From NCBI RefSeq assembly GCF_003544915.1, contig NZ_CP032097.1, forward strand, positions 1-64,000: 64,000 nt of DNA, given 5' to 3'. Below, piece by piece: positions 1 through 10,272 of this stretch; the stretch's first letter is position 1; each line of letters starts with the position of its first letter. Both the position numbers and the translations under genes were made by a program. Below the pieces are notes generated by a model, which saw only the letters and a program-made list of their open reading frames with translations, ran no database searches and was not told the DNA's origin. The DNA is from Arcobacter ellisii (GTDB lineage Bacteria > Campylobacterota > Campylobacteria > Campylobacterales > Arcobacteraceae).

Positions 1-1317
1 ATGACAAGCAAAGATTTTTTAACAATTATTCAAAAAGAAGCAAACAAAGTAGACTATGAAAGATACCTAAAACAATTGGTATATAAAAAAGTTTCTTCTG
101 ATGAAAAAATTGCCATTTTTGAAGTAAATAACAAGTATATTGCCTCTTGGATAAAGAGCAAATTTACTGGGTTAATTCAACACTGTTTTGAAATTTATGA
201 CGGCTCAAAACCATCTATTGAAATAAAACTTGCTGGAGAAAAAAAATCTAAAAAAGATATTATCTCTGAAAAAGTTAAAAATGAAACTGCCGAAAGTACG
301 ATACTTAATCCATCTTATACATTCGATTCATTTGTTGTAGGACCTTCAAATCAAATGGCTTATAACGCTTCACTAGCAGTTGCAAACAAACCAGGAACTC
401 AATACAATCCACTTTTTATTTATGGTGGAACTGGACTTGGAAAAACTCACCTTTTACAAGCAGTTGGAAATCATGCAATTGAAAAAGGTAGCACTGTTAT
501 TTACGTAACAATTGAACAATTTATGAATGATTTTACTTTTTCAATCAAAAATAAGAATATGGAACATTTTAGAAACAAATATAGAAAATGTGATGTACTT
601 TTAATAGATGATATTCAGTTTTTAAGTGGAAAAGAACAAACTCAAGAGGAGTTTTTCCACACATTTAATGAACTTCATAATGCAAAAAAACAAATTGTGA
701 TGACAAGTGATAGACTTCCATCACAAATTGCTGGGCTTGTTGATAGATTAAAATCACGATTTGAGTGGGGATTAACAGCAGATGTTCAAATTCCAGGACT
801 TGAGACAAAAATCGCAATTATTGAAAAAAAATCAGAACTAAATGGAATTCATTTAAGTAGAGAAATAGTTAATTTTATAGCAACAACTTTAGATAACTCA
901 ATTAGAGAAATAGAGGGTGTTTTAATAAGAATTAATGCAAGTGCTTCTTTACTTAACCAAGAAATCACTCTTCCAATGGTTCAAGGTCTTTTAAAAGAGC
1001 AAATAAAAGAGACAAAAGAGAATATAAAACTTCCAGATGTTATAAATATTGTTGCAAATCAATTAAATATTAAACCAAGTGATATAAAATCTAAAAAAAG
1101 AACTGCAACAGTTGCAAATGCTAGAAGAATCGTAATTTATCTTGCACGTGAGTTAACACATAACTCAATGCCAGATATTGCAAAGTTCTTAGGAATGAAA
1201 GATCACAGTGCAATTTCGCACAATATAAAAAAAGCAAATGAATTAATTGAAAAAGATGAAAACTTTAAATTAATCATTGAAAATTTAAAAAATAAAATCA
1301 TAAATAAGGAGTGGTAA
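1..1317 (+). CDS. dnaA: Chromosomal replication initiator DnaA
   Basis: Initiates replication by binding DnaA boxes at oriC and opening the duplex. The 438-residue protein has the full family layout: an N-terminal domain, a short linker near residues 85-105, an AAA+ core with Walker A GGTGLGKT at about 142-149 and Walker B LLIDDIQF near 200, and a C-terminal DNA-binding domain carrying DHSAISHNIKK near 401. The length is normal for the family. It is the first gene of the window and is followed by an AT-rich gap with candidate DnaA boxes, then dnaN and gyrB, the usual origin-proximal order. The promoter lies outside the window. Confidence 0.98.
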   Translation: MTSKDFLTIIQKEANKVDYERYLKQLVYKKVSSDEKIAIFEVNNKYIASWIKSKFTGLIQHCFEIYDGSKPSIEIKLAGEKKSKKDIISEKVKNETAESTILNPSYTFDSFVVGPSNQMAYNASLAVANKPGTQYNPLFIYGGTGLGKTHLLQAVGNHAIEKGSTVIYVTIEQFMNDFTFSIKNKNMEHFRNKYRKCDVLLIDDIQFLSGKEQTQEEFFHTFNELHNAKKQIVMTSDRLPSQIAGLVDRLKSRFEWGLTADVQIPGLETKIAIIEKKSELNGIHLSREIVNFIATTLDNSIREIEGVLIRINASASLLNQEITLPMVQGLLKEQIKETKENIKLPDVINIVANQLNIKPSDIKSKKRTATVANARRIVIYLARELTHNSMPDIAKFLGMKDHSAISHNIKKANELIEKDENFKLIIENLKNKIINKEW

Positions 1318-1485
1318 AAGCTTTAAAATTAAAAAGTTTTAAAGACTTATGTGAAAAGATGTGAATAGATAATAAATTCTAATCACTTGTAAAAGTCCTA
1401 TTTTACAGTGTTTGGAAATCTATTTTCATCTTTTCACATAGACTACTAATTCCACTAATTAAATAAGAAAATATAGGAGAGAAAA
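1318..1485. other. Candidate oriC / dnaA-dnaN intergenic region
   Basis: This 168-bp AT-rich gap holds a perfect 14-bp inverted repeat, TATGTGAAAAGATG at 1349-1362 and its complement at 1427-1440. The arms carry CTTTTCACA-type DnaA boxes, and a further box reads TGTGAATAG at 1360-1368 (CTATTCACA on the other strand). These match the TTCAC core I recall for campylobacterotal DnaA boxes. A T-rich stretch between the arms could be the unwinding element. A ribosome-binding site (AGGAGA) precedes dnaN. That this is the functional origin is inference; the region upstream of dnaA, also a possible origin part, is not visible. Confidence 0.6.
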
Positions 1486-2556
1486 ATGAGGTTTGTAATC
1501 ACAAAAAATGTTCTTGAAAATGTTATAGCTTCTATGCAACCTTTTTTAGAAAAAAAAGATTCTAGTTCAATAACATCACATATTTATTTAGAAATTAATA
1601 ATTCTAAATTAATCATCAAAGCAACTGATTATGAAATTGGTCTAGAATCACATATTGATAATATTACAGATCCACTAGATGGAAAAACAACAGTAAATGG
1701 TTCTAACTTATTAGGTATTATTAAAAGATTAAAAAATGAAGAGATTATTTTAGAAGCTACAAATAACAATTTAGTAATTAAACAAAATAAATCAACTTTT
1801 AAATTACCAACTTATGATGCAAATGAATTTCCATCTCTTAATAAATCAGAAAATTTAAAAGACTTATCAATGTCAACAATTAATTTTATTAATTCTATTA
1901 GAAAAATTACACCTGCAATTGATACAAATAATCCAAAATTTGAATTAAATGGTGCTTTATTAGATATTAAAAGTCAAAAAATTAATTTTGTTTCAACTGA
2001 TACAAGAAGATTAGCAGTTTCTTTTTTACAAAATATAAACAATGATGAAACACAATTTATCATTCCTAAAAAAGCTATTATGGAAATTCAAAAACTATTT
2101 TTAGATGAAGCAAAAATCTCTTATGATGACACAAATTTAGTTATCTCAAATGAACATACTAAATTTTTTACAAAATTAATAAACGGAAAATTCCCAGATT
2201 ATGAAAGAATTATTCCTACAACATTAAAATACAATTTCCCATTACCAAAAAATATGTTAGTTGAATCAATTAAACTTGTAACATCACTTTTTTCAAATAT
2301 CAAAATCACATTTAATTCTAAGTCAATAATTTTTGAATCACTTGATGAAGATAGTGAAGCTAAAACTCAAATTGATATAGATCTAAATATTGAAAAAGAG
2401 TTTTATTTAGCTGTTAATGCTAAATATTTATTAGACTTTTTAAGCATGTCAAATAATGAAAAAATCAAAATTGGATTTAATGAATCTAATTTACCATTTT
2501 TATTAGAAGATGATAAATTTTTTACTATTGTAATGCCAATAGTTTTAGAAAAATAA
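1486..2556 (+). CDS. dnaN: DNA polymerase III sliding clamp (beta subunit)
   Basis: The beta clamp encircles DNA and tethers the replicative polymerase. The 356-residue protein begins MRFVITKNVLENVI and ends IVMPIVL, matching the start of domain 1 and the conserved C-terminal MP-h-h-L motif of the family (usual length 355-380). The three-domain repeat is recognisable, with FVSTDTRRLAV in domain 2. AGGAGAG lies directly before the ATG. It sits between dnaA and gyrB on the same strand, 29 bp before gyrB, so it is probably co-transcribed with gyrB. Confidence 0.97.
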   Translation: MRFVITKNVLENVIASMQPFLEKKDSSSITSHIYLEINNSKLIIKATDYEIGLESHIDNITDPLDGKTTVNGSNLLGIIKRLKNEEIILEATNNNLVIKQNKSTFKLPTYDANEFPSLNKSENLKDLSMSTINFINSIRKITPAIDTNNPKFELNGALLDIKSQKINFVSTDTRRLAVSFLQNINNDETQFIIPKKAIMEIQKLFLDEAKISYDDTNLVISNEHTKFFTKLINGKFPDYERIIPTTLKYNFPLPKNMLVESIKLVTSLFSNIKITFNSKSIIFESLDEDSEAKTQIDIDLNIEKEFYLAVNAKYLLDFLSMSNNEKIKIGFNESNLPFLLEDDKFFTIVMPIVLEK

Positions 2557-2564
2557 TTTTATAA

Positions 2565-4907
<2,343 letters not shown>

Positions 4908-4912
4908 TTTTT

Positions 4913-4940
4913 AAAAAGCATAGTTTATACTATGCTTTTT
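4913..4940. terminator. Bidirectional terminator between gyrB and the FAD oxidoreductase
   Basis: A 12-bp perfect stem (AAAAAGCATAGT / ACTATGCTTTTT) with a TTAT loop is followed by a T-run on the plus strand and carries T-rich flanks on the minus strand too. It lies between two convergent genes and probably ends both transcripts. Confidence 0.85.
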
Positions 4941-5942
4941 TTATTTTGAAAATTTTTCTGTAAAAGAAAAAATCTCCCCTCTTTTTCTTAAAATATTATT
5001 TACAATATGATAGCCATGATTTAAAGCAATAGCAATTGAACCACCACTTGCAAAAGCAATATCTCCAGCTACATATACATCTTTAGCTGTTGTTTCTTGA
5101 TGTTCATCAAATATAGGTTTTAAATCTTCATCTACTTCGATTCCACAGGCTTTTAAGAAATCAACAGGTGTTGTTCCTCCAATTGCATAAATTATTCTGT
5201 CATAAATAACACTAAAACCATCATTGAATGTTACTTTTACTTTTCCCTCTTCATTTTCTAAAGATTCAATATCTGTATTCATTCTAAGTCTAAGTTTTTC
5301 TTCCCCATTATATTTGTTTAAAAGGTCTTCATTTAGGTCGTTTAGTCTTGTAAAAGTTGGTTTTCTATAAACCAAAGTCACATTGTTATTTTGGTCAGCT
5401 AAATGATAAGCATATTCAGCTGCACTATTTCCTCCACCTACAACTAATATTTTTTCATTTGATGAACATTTATCTAAGTTAAAACCAACTTGTGATTTTA
5501 TTGAAGGAGGTATTTTATAATCTGGTTTATTTGGTTTTCCCATTTTACCAATAGCTACAATTGCATTTTTTGTTTGAATAATCCCTTTTGATGTATGAAC
5601 TTCTAATAAATCTGTTTCTTTATTTCTTATAATCTTTTCAACTTCTGTATTAAATATGGAATCAATCTTTTCATTATCTAATAAATCATTAAAATAATCC
5701 AATGTTGTCTCTTTTGTTCCATCAAAAAAATCTACATTTCCTTGTAAAGTTATAACTTGACCTTTATAATCCTTATCAACTCTTTTATTATCTTTATAAA
5801 ATTTTCTTATAGTATTTGAATGATTTTCAGTTTTTTCAATTAATAATATATTACCTATTTTATGTGCAGATGCTTCAATAGCACAACCAATTCCTCCAGG
5901 TCCTCCACCGATAATTACAATATCATAAATTTTATCTTTCAT
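4941..5942 (-). CDS. FAD/NAD(P)-dependent oxidoreductase, YpdA-like
   Basis: A 333-residue two-dinucleotide-domain flavoprotein. The N-terminal FAD site reads GGGPGGIGCAIEA and the NAD(P) site GGGNSAAEYAY near residue 165; the C-terminal FAD contact is YVAGDIAFASGGSIAIALNHG. The architecture is that of thioredoxin reductases, but no CxxC redox pair is present, as in the YpdA/bacilliredoxin-reductase-like family. The substrate cannot be read from sequence. It stands alone on the minus strand, divergent from queF, with a TATAAT box at 5977-5982. I am sure of the fold and unsure of the reaction. Confidence 0.8.
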   Translation of the reverse strand: MKDKIYDIVIIGGGPGGIGCAIEASAHKIGNILLIEKTENHSNTIRKFYKDNKRVDKDYKGQVITLQGNVDFFDGTKETTLDYFNDLLDNEKIDSIFNTEVEKIIRNKETDLLEVHTSKGIIQTKNAIVAIGKMGKPNKPDYKIPPSIKSQVGFNLDKCSSNEKILVVGGGNSAAEYAYHLADQNNNVTLVYRKPTFTRLNDLNEDLLNKYNGEEKLRLRMNTDIESLENEEGKVKVTFNDGFSVIYDRIIYAIGGTTPVDFLKACGIEVDEDLKPIFDEHQETTAKDVYVAGDIAFASGGSIAIALNHGYHIVNNILRKRGEIFSFTEKFSK

Positions 5943-6075
5943 ATAATTCTCTTTTTTATAATTTTAATAGCAAAAAATTATACTTTAAATAATTAATTTT
6001 TTCAATATGTAACACTTGTAAGGCAATTTTCGATAAAATGGGCAAAAATTTATATTTATAAAGGTTATAAAAGAT
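5943..6075. promoter_or_regulatory. Divergent promoter region, oxidoreductase and queF
   Basis: On the minus strand a TATAAT box lies at 5977-5982, about 35 bp from the oxidoreductase start. On the plus strand GATAAAATG near 6031-6039 is a plausible -10 box for queF. Both follow T-rich runs, as is usual in Campylobacterota where -35 boxes are weak. No riboswitch fold was recognised. Confidence 0.5.
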
Positions 6076-6459
6076 ATGGAAATTAAATATGGTGAAAAAG
6101 AAATTTTAGAATTTGATATAAACAATGAAGTGAATTTTTGGCCAAATGAACATGATAAAAATTATATAATTGATATTGAACTACCAGAATTTATGGCAAA
6201 ATGTCCAAGAAGTGGTTATCCAGATTTTGCAACAATCAAAATACAATATACTCCAAATAAAAGAGTTATCGAATTAAAAGCTTTAAAAATTTATATTAAC
6301 TCTTTTATGAATAGATATATTTCACATGAAAACTCTGCAAATGAAATTTTTGATACTTTAAATAGTAAATTAGAGCCAAAATGGCTTAAAGTTATTGCAG
6401 ACTTTAAACCAAGAGGAAATGTACACACAGTTATTGAAATAGATAGTTCAAAACTATAG
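6076..6459 (+). CDS. queF: NADPH-dependent 7-cyano-7-deazaguanine reductase (preQ0 reductase)
   Basis: Reduces preQ0 to preQ1 in queuosine biosynthesis in the cytoplasm. The 127 residues match the short, single-domain (YkvM-type) class: KCPRSGYPDFATI carries the covalent-thioimide cysteine and the conserved Asp, and VIELKALKIYINSFMNRYISHE is the family signature with substrate-binding residues. It is followed after 10 bp by the HTH gene, whose Shine-Dalgarno sequence overlaps the queF stop codon, so both are probably on one transcript. Confidence 0.95.
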   Translation: MEIKYGEKEILEFDINNEVNFWPNEHDKNYIIDIELPEFMAKCPRSGYPDFATIKIQYTPNKRVIELKALKIYINSFMNRYISHENSANEIFDTLNSKLEPKWLKVIADFKPRGNVHTVIEIDSSKL

Positions 6460-6469
6460 GAATTTAACC

Positions 6470-7081
6470 TTGGAAAGATTAGTAACTACTTCACAAGCTG
6501 CTGAGATATTAGGCTTATCTTTACAAGGGATACATTATCGTATTAAAAAAAATCAATTAAAATCAATTAAAAAAGATGGTAAAGTTTTTGTTTATGTTGA
6601 TGATACAAATAAAGTATATAAACAAGAAGAAAAAATAGAACCAGTTAAAGAAGAAAATAGTTTTAATAATTTTAATGCGGTAATTGAAGTAAAAAATGAA
6701 CAAATAGAACTTTTGAAAAAATCAATGAAATGGATGAAAAAACAGTATATTTCAGAGATTTTTAGACTTGAAAAGAATCAAAAAAGAATAATCGAAGTTT
6801 TTAATTCTGAAATTCAATTGCTTCAAAGCGCATTTAATGAAATGCGTTCGATTTATAAACCTCAAATAGAACAAAAAATGGAAGAAAAAAGAGAAAAAAA
6901 CAGTAGTGGTTTTTTATCTTTAAAAGATTTTTTTATTTTAATGAAAAGAGGAAATAAAACAGAACAAGAGATAAAATTTACTATTTTTAATGCAATTAAA
7001 AAAGGTGATAGAAGATTTATTTATAACAAAAAAGAGAAAAAGTTGTTGATTTTAGATACAAATTTTGAGGATTTGATTTAA
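6470..7081 (+). CDS. HTH (excisionase/MerR-like) coiled-coil protein, function unknown
   Basis: A 203-residue protein. Residues 1-48 (LVTTSQAAEILGLSLQGIHYRIKKNQL) form a helix-turn-helix like those of excisionases and MerR. Residues 60-140 are rich in E, K and Q and probably form a coiled coil. The last 60 residues are basic. The start codon is TTG at 6470, chosen because AGGA lies at the right distance within the queF stop region and the next in-frame ATG would remove the HTH. It probably binds DNA, but the target and role are not visible. It is not obviously related to queuosine synthesis. Confidence 0.65.
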   Translation: MERLVTTSQAAEILGLSLQGIHYRIKKNQLKSIKKDGKVFVYVDDTNKVYKQEEKIEPVKEENSFNNFNAVIEVKNEQIELLKKSMKWMKKQYISEIFRLEKNQKRIIEVFNSEIQLLQSAFNEMRSIYKPQIEQKMEEKREKNSSGFLSLKDFFILMKRGNKTEQEIKFTIFNAIKKGDRRFIYNKKEKKLLILDTNFEDLI

Positions 7082-7088
7082 TTTTTGC

Positions 7089-7119
7089 AAAAAAAAAGAG
7101 TACTTTTAAAAGTACTCTT
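7089..7119 (-). terminator. Terminator of the SRP RNA
   Basis: On the minus strand a 12-bp stem (AAGAGTACTTTT / AAAAGTACTCTT) is followed by a run of nine T. It lies directly at the 3' end of the SRP RNA, and its 5' arm overlaps the RNA's closing stem. Confidence 0.85.
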
Positions 7120-7216
7120 CTCCAGATACCTAAACACAACACTAATAAAGGTGCCTTGCTATGTTCCCATCCTGGGGCGTTGTCTTTAGAAATGCTTGAA
7201 AAGGTCTAAAGAAGAG
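7115..7216 (-). ncRNA. ffs: Signal recognition particle RNA (4.5S type)
   Basis: The minus strand reads CAGGATGGGAACATAGCAAGG around 7150-7175, the conserved domain IV: asymmetric AGG/AGCA internal loop capped by a GGAA-type tetraloop, where Ffh binds. Flanking segments pair (CAACGCC with the downstream GTGTTG), and the ends pair through CTCTTC (RNA 5' end, 7211-7216) with GAAGAG (RNA 3' end, 7115-7120), giving a hairpin of about 102 nt, the small bacterial SRP RNA class. A TATTTT box lies just upstream and a strong terminator just downstream. Ends are estimated from pairing, to within a few bases. Confidence 0.85.
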
Positions 7217-7316
7217 CATTCAAAATACCAAAGTATTCTCAATGTTCCTCTTTAAGGGTTGCAATTATAACTTAGCAATCTTTAATTTATACTAAAATTT
7301 TTATAAAAAGAGTTGT

Positions 7317-7724
7317 ATGACATATTTAATACTATTTTTTTCAGCTTTTATCTCTGCTACACTTTTTCCTTTAGGAAGTGAAGCTTTATTGATTTATGAT
7401 ATAAAAGAGGGATATAACATCTATTTATTACTATTTTTTGCCACTTTAGGAAATAGTTTAGGCTCAATATTAAATTATTATCTTGGATTAAAAGGTGAAG
7501 AGTATTTAATAGAAAAAAAGCTTTTAAAAGAAAAATATATAGATATTTCAAAAAGGTATTTTGATAAATATGGATTTATAACGATTTTGTTTTCATGGTT
7601 ACCAATAATTGGTGACCCAATTACATTTATTGCAGGTGTTTTAAAATACGATTTTAAAAAGTTTGTGATTTTAGTGATTATTTCTAAATTTTCTAGATAT
7701 TTATTTATAGCTTTAGTAGTTTAA
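7317..7724 (+). CDS. YqaA/DedA (VTT)-family membrane protein
   Basis: A 135-residue inner-membrane protein with about four hydrophobic segments. The family signatures are visible: SALFISATLFPLGSEALL-type entry, GNSLGSILNYYLG, and the re-entrant region FGFITILFSWLPIIGDPITFIAG with the conserved P-I-x-G-D-P. YqaA proteins are small SNARE-associated/VTT proteins of unknown transport role. A TATACT box near 7288 is a plausible promoter. A hairpin that starts in the stop codon ends the gene. It is not obviously linked to the nif genes that follow on the other strand. Confidence 0.8.
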   Translation: MTYLILFFSAFISATLFPLGSEALLIYDIKEGYNIYLLLFFATLGNSLGSILNYYLGLKGEEYLIEKKLLKEKYIDISKRYFDKYGFITILFSWLPIIGDPITFIAGVLKYDFKKFVILVIISKFSRYLFIALVV

Positions 7725-7747
7725 AACAAAGGAAAAACCTTTGTTTT
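7723..7747. terminator. Bidirectional terminator, yqaA-like gene and ferredoxin
   Basis: A 10-bp stem AAAACAAAGG / CCTTTGTTTT with an AAAAA loop lies between convergent genes. It overlaps the stop codon of the plus-strand gene and marks the left border of the nif island. Confidence 0.75.
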
Positions 7748-7751
7748 AATA

Positions 7752-8138
7752 TTAGAAATCAGATACGTTAGCGTGAGCTTCTCTTGTAGCCATTGTGATA
7801 TCAGCTCTAAATTTTTGTTCTTTAACTTCTGGAAGCATTAAACCTTTTGATTTATGTTCTCTAATTTTATATTCACCTTTTTCATTTCCACTTAAATAGT
7901 AAGAATTAAAGTCAACTGTATAAGGCATATCCCAAACAATTGCACCCTCCGTTGGACATGCTTCTGCACATCTTGGAGAATCAGCATGGTCAACACACTC
8001 AACACATGATTCAGGTTTTACATATAAAATCCCGTCTTTTGGATTTTTTTCATTTCCATCTGGTAATATAGCTGCAACTGGACATTCAGAAGCACAGGCC
8101 TCACAGCTTATACATTCTTCTGTAATTTTAACTGCCAT
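7752..8138 (-). CDS. Ferredoxin, 2x[4Fe-4S] type, nif-associated
   Basis: A 128-residue soluble ferredoxin. The first cluster motif is CISCEACASECP (C9, C12, C15, C19). The second is extended, CVECVDHADSPRCAEACP, with an eight-residue loop inserted between ligands as in the Alvin/FdxN-type and other nif-linked ferredoxins. The C-terminal 55 residues form a tail without cysteine. It is preceded by its own sigma-54 promoter, so it probably donates low-potential electrons to nitrogenase or to NifB chemistry. The exact partner is inference. Confidence 0.9.
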   Translation of the reverse strand: MAVKITEECISCEACASECPVAAILPDGNEKNPKDGILYVKPESCVECVDHADSPRCAEACPTEGAIVWDMPYTVDFNSYYLSGNEKGEYKIREHKSKGLMLPEVKEQKFRADITMATREAHANVSDF

Positions 8139-8175
8139 TTTCTATCCTTTTTTATAAAAATATAAAAATTACGTT

Positions 8176-8190
8176 GCAAAAGCTATTCCA
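8176..8190 (-). promoter_or_regulatory. Sigma-54 promoter of the nif ferredoxin
   Basis: The minus strand reads TGGAATAGCTTTTGC, which has the invariant GG and GC separated by exactly 10 bases. Transcription should start near 8164, about 25 bp before the ferredoxin ATG. The motif resembles the other seven in this island. Confidence 0.8.
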
Positions 8191-8198
8191 TTCTAAAA

Positions 8199-9455
8199 TT
8201 AATTAACTATTTTTTTAAATAAAATCTCTTTTGTTGACTCTTGAATGTCATTATTTTCTTTATAAACTAATTCAATATCTTTTTCTTTGTCTATATACTC
8301 TTTTGTAATAATACATTTTTCTAAATTATCTTCAGAAGGAATAATGTATTGTAAAGGAAGCATTATATTTTCTATAATACCTCTAAGTCCTCTTGCTCCA
8401 ACATCTTTTTCATGTGCAATTTCAGCAATTCTTTCAAGTGCTTCATCTGTAAATATAAGTTCAACCCCATCAAGCTCAAATAAAATTTCATACTGTTTTG
8501 TAATTGCATTTTTAGGCTCTTTTAAAACTCTTATTAAATCTTCTTTTGACAATTTATTAAGTTCAGCAATAACTGGGATTCTTCCAATAAATTCAGGAAT
8601 TAAACCAAAAGATATTAACTCTTTTGCTTCAATTGCTTTTTTATTTTCTTGAATATCTTCTTTTTTCAAAAATCCCATTTTAGGAGCTTTTTTACTTTTT
8701 TTGTGGCTATCATCTTCTCTTAAACCAACAAAGGCTCCACCACAAATAAATAAAACATGAGTTGTATCAAAAAGAATTGTTTCTGCACTAGAGTTTTTTC
8801 TACTTCCTTTAACTGGAACATAAACTTCAGCACCTTCAAGGATTTTTAAAAGTCCTTGTTGAACACCTTCTCCTGAAACGTCTCTTCCACTTGTTGAACT
8901 CTCACTTTTATTTGCAATTTTGTCTATTTCATCGATATAAACAATTCCTCTTTTTGCTTTTTCTACATCAAAATCAGCAGCAGCTAAAAGTCTTGAAAGT
9001 ATTGATTCTACATCTTCTCCCACATAACCAGCTTCAGTTAAAGCTGTTGCATCTGCAACTGCAAATGGAACATCCATAATTCTTGCTAAACTTTTAGCTA
9101 GTAGTGTTTTTCCAGAACCAGTTGGTCCGATTAGCATAATATTTGATTTTTCAATTTCAACATTTTTAACTATTGGTTTATCAATTCTTTTATAGTGATT
9201 ATATAAAGCAACAGCTAGAACTTTTTTTGCTTCAAGTTGCCCAATTACATAATCATCAAGATGTTCTTTTATTTTAACTGGAACACTAAGTCCTTTTTGG
9301 AACTCTTTTTTATTATCTTTTATAAGTTCTTTTTCTAAAACTTTTGCACACATAGTTACACATTCATCACAAATGTGAGCCTCTTCGCTAGAGAAGATTT
9401 TTTTTACTTCTGTTATCTCTTTTCCACAGAAGTCACAATTATGTATTTCACTCAT
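8199..9455 (-). CDS. clpX: ClpX-type AAA+ unfoldase, nif-linked paralogue
   Basis: An ATP-dependent unfoldase that normally delivers substrates to ClpP. All core parts are present: zinc finger C7/C10/C29/C32, Walker A GPTGSGKT at 110-117, pore-1 loop GYVGED at 143-148, Walker B IVYIDEID at 171-178 and sensor-2 GAR. Two functional loops differ from housekeeping ClpX: the RKH pore loop reads RKN (219-221), and the IGF ClpP-docking tripeptide reads MGF (260-262). The start overlaps the SIR2-like gene by 8 bp, in a nifA-led operon. A nif-linked ClpX2 in Azotobacter vinelandii has been reported to affect NifB and NifEN levels; a similar role here is inference. No clpP is in the window. Confidence 0.9.
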   Translation of the reverse strand: MSEIHNCDFCGKEITEVKKIFSSEEAHICDECVTMCAKVLEKELIKDNKKEFQKGLSVPVKIKEHLDDYVIGQLEAKKVLAVALYNHYKRIDKPIVKNVEIEKSNIMLIGPTGSGKTLLAKSLARIMDVPFAVADATALTEAGYVGEDVESILSRLLAAADFDVEKAKRGIVYIDEIDKIANKSESSTSGRDVSGEGVQQGLLKILEGAEVYVPVKGSRKNSSAETILFDTTHVLFICGGAFVGLREDDSHKKSKKAPKMGFLKKEDIQENKKAIEAKELISFGLIPEFIGRIPVIAELNKLSKEDLIRVLKEPKNAITKQYEILFELDGVELIFTDEALERIAEIAHEKDVGARGLRGIIENIMLPLQYIIPSEDNLEKCIITKEYIDKEKDIELVYKENNDIQESTKEILFKKIVN

Positions 9456-10272
9456 GGCTTTTTATAAACTCATTAATACCCATATTTAACGATGTCAAAT
9501 TATGAGTTTTAATAAATTTATCCTCTTTTTTAGTTAATTCATCTTTATTAAATAAAACAATTCCACTTTTTAGATTTATAGTTATTTCATTAGTAACCAT
9601 TCTAAAAGTATCCCTTGAAAAATCAACACCTAAAAATAGATACTCTTTATTTTTTCTATACTCTTTTAAAATTTCAGGCATTGCATAACCACCCATGGCT
9701 TCAGTTAACCAATCCACAAAATCAGCGTCAGAGATAATAAAATTCATTTCAGGTTTAGTTGAACCCATTGGTTTAAATAAAATTGGTAAATCTAAAGTTA
9801 GTTTATCTTTTTCAACTCTTGTGTAAGTTTTTGTTTCAACATCATAAAAATAGATAAGGTATCTATCCCAATCAGCTGTGATTCTTGAAACACCTGTAAT
9901 TAAGAAGTGATTAGTATCACTATAAATTTTTTGTAAGCTATCATCCATATTTGTATCGATAACATATTTTGGTTTTAAAGTTGCTAACCATTTGTATGTA
10001 TCTGGGATTTCATACTCTTTTGAAGAGTAGATAAAATTTGCCATTTGAACAATGAAATCTCTACCTTTTCTTTGTTCTAAACTCATAGCAGCTCGGCTAT
10101 ACTCATACATAAGTCTTGGACTCATGGCTCTTCCATTATTCAATGCTAAAATCATTGAATCGCTATCATAAGGAAGGCTACTTCCGTCCTTACATTTCGT
10201 ATCTTCAAATATTCCCATTCCTAAAAATGGAATAAGTTCTCCACTTTTTATCTTCTCAACTATACTATCCAT
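9448..10272 (-). CDS. SIR2-like domain protein, nif-associated
   Basis: A 274-residue protein with a SIR2-like Rossmann fold: an N-terminal nucleotide loop PFLGMG (15-20, in place of GAG), TNMD at 107-110 (the TxN-D position), and FLGVDFSRD at 203-211, which matches the FLGYSLxD motif of bacterial SIR2_2 proteins. The usual catalytic LHG is replaced by KPMG (157-160), so the catalytic histidine seems to be missing. SIR2-like genes next to clpX occur in other nif clusters. It overlaps the Tpx-like gene by 8 bp and clpX by 8 bp, so translation is probably coupled. NAD binding and any enzymatic activity are unproven. Confidence 0.75.
   Translation of the reverse strand: MDSIVEKIKSGELIPFLGMGIFEDTKCKDGSSLPYDSDSMILALNNGRAMSPRLMYEYSRAAMSLEQRKGRDFIVQMANFIYSSKEYEIPDTYKWLATLKPKYVIDTNMDDSLQKIYSDTNHFLITGVSRITADWDRYLIYFYDVETKTYTRVEKDKLTLDLPILFKPMGSTKPEMNFIISDADFVDWLTEAMGGYAMPEILKEYRKNKEYLFLGVDFSRDTFRMVTNEITINLKSGIVLFNKDELTKKEDKFIKTHNLTSLNMGINEFIKSHE

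Noticed and set aside
5991-6075. preQ1 riboswitch before queF
   Set aside because: The leader of about 30-40 bases has no C-rich loop or pseudoknot pattern that I can recognise.
7082-7316. A tRNA or small protein gene in the gap before the VTT-like gene
   Set aside because: The gap is explained by the SRP RNA with its terminator on the minus strand; no cloverleaf is found.
8287-8652. Plus-strand ORF of 121 codons inside clpX
   Set aside because: It lies wholly antisense to a well-conserved gene, has no ribosome-binding site, and its translation is a low-complexity hydrophobic product typical of shadow frames.
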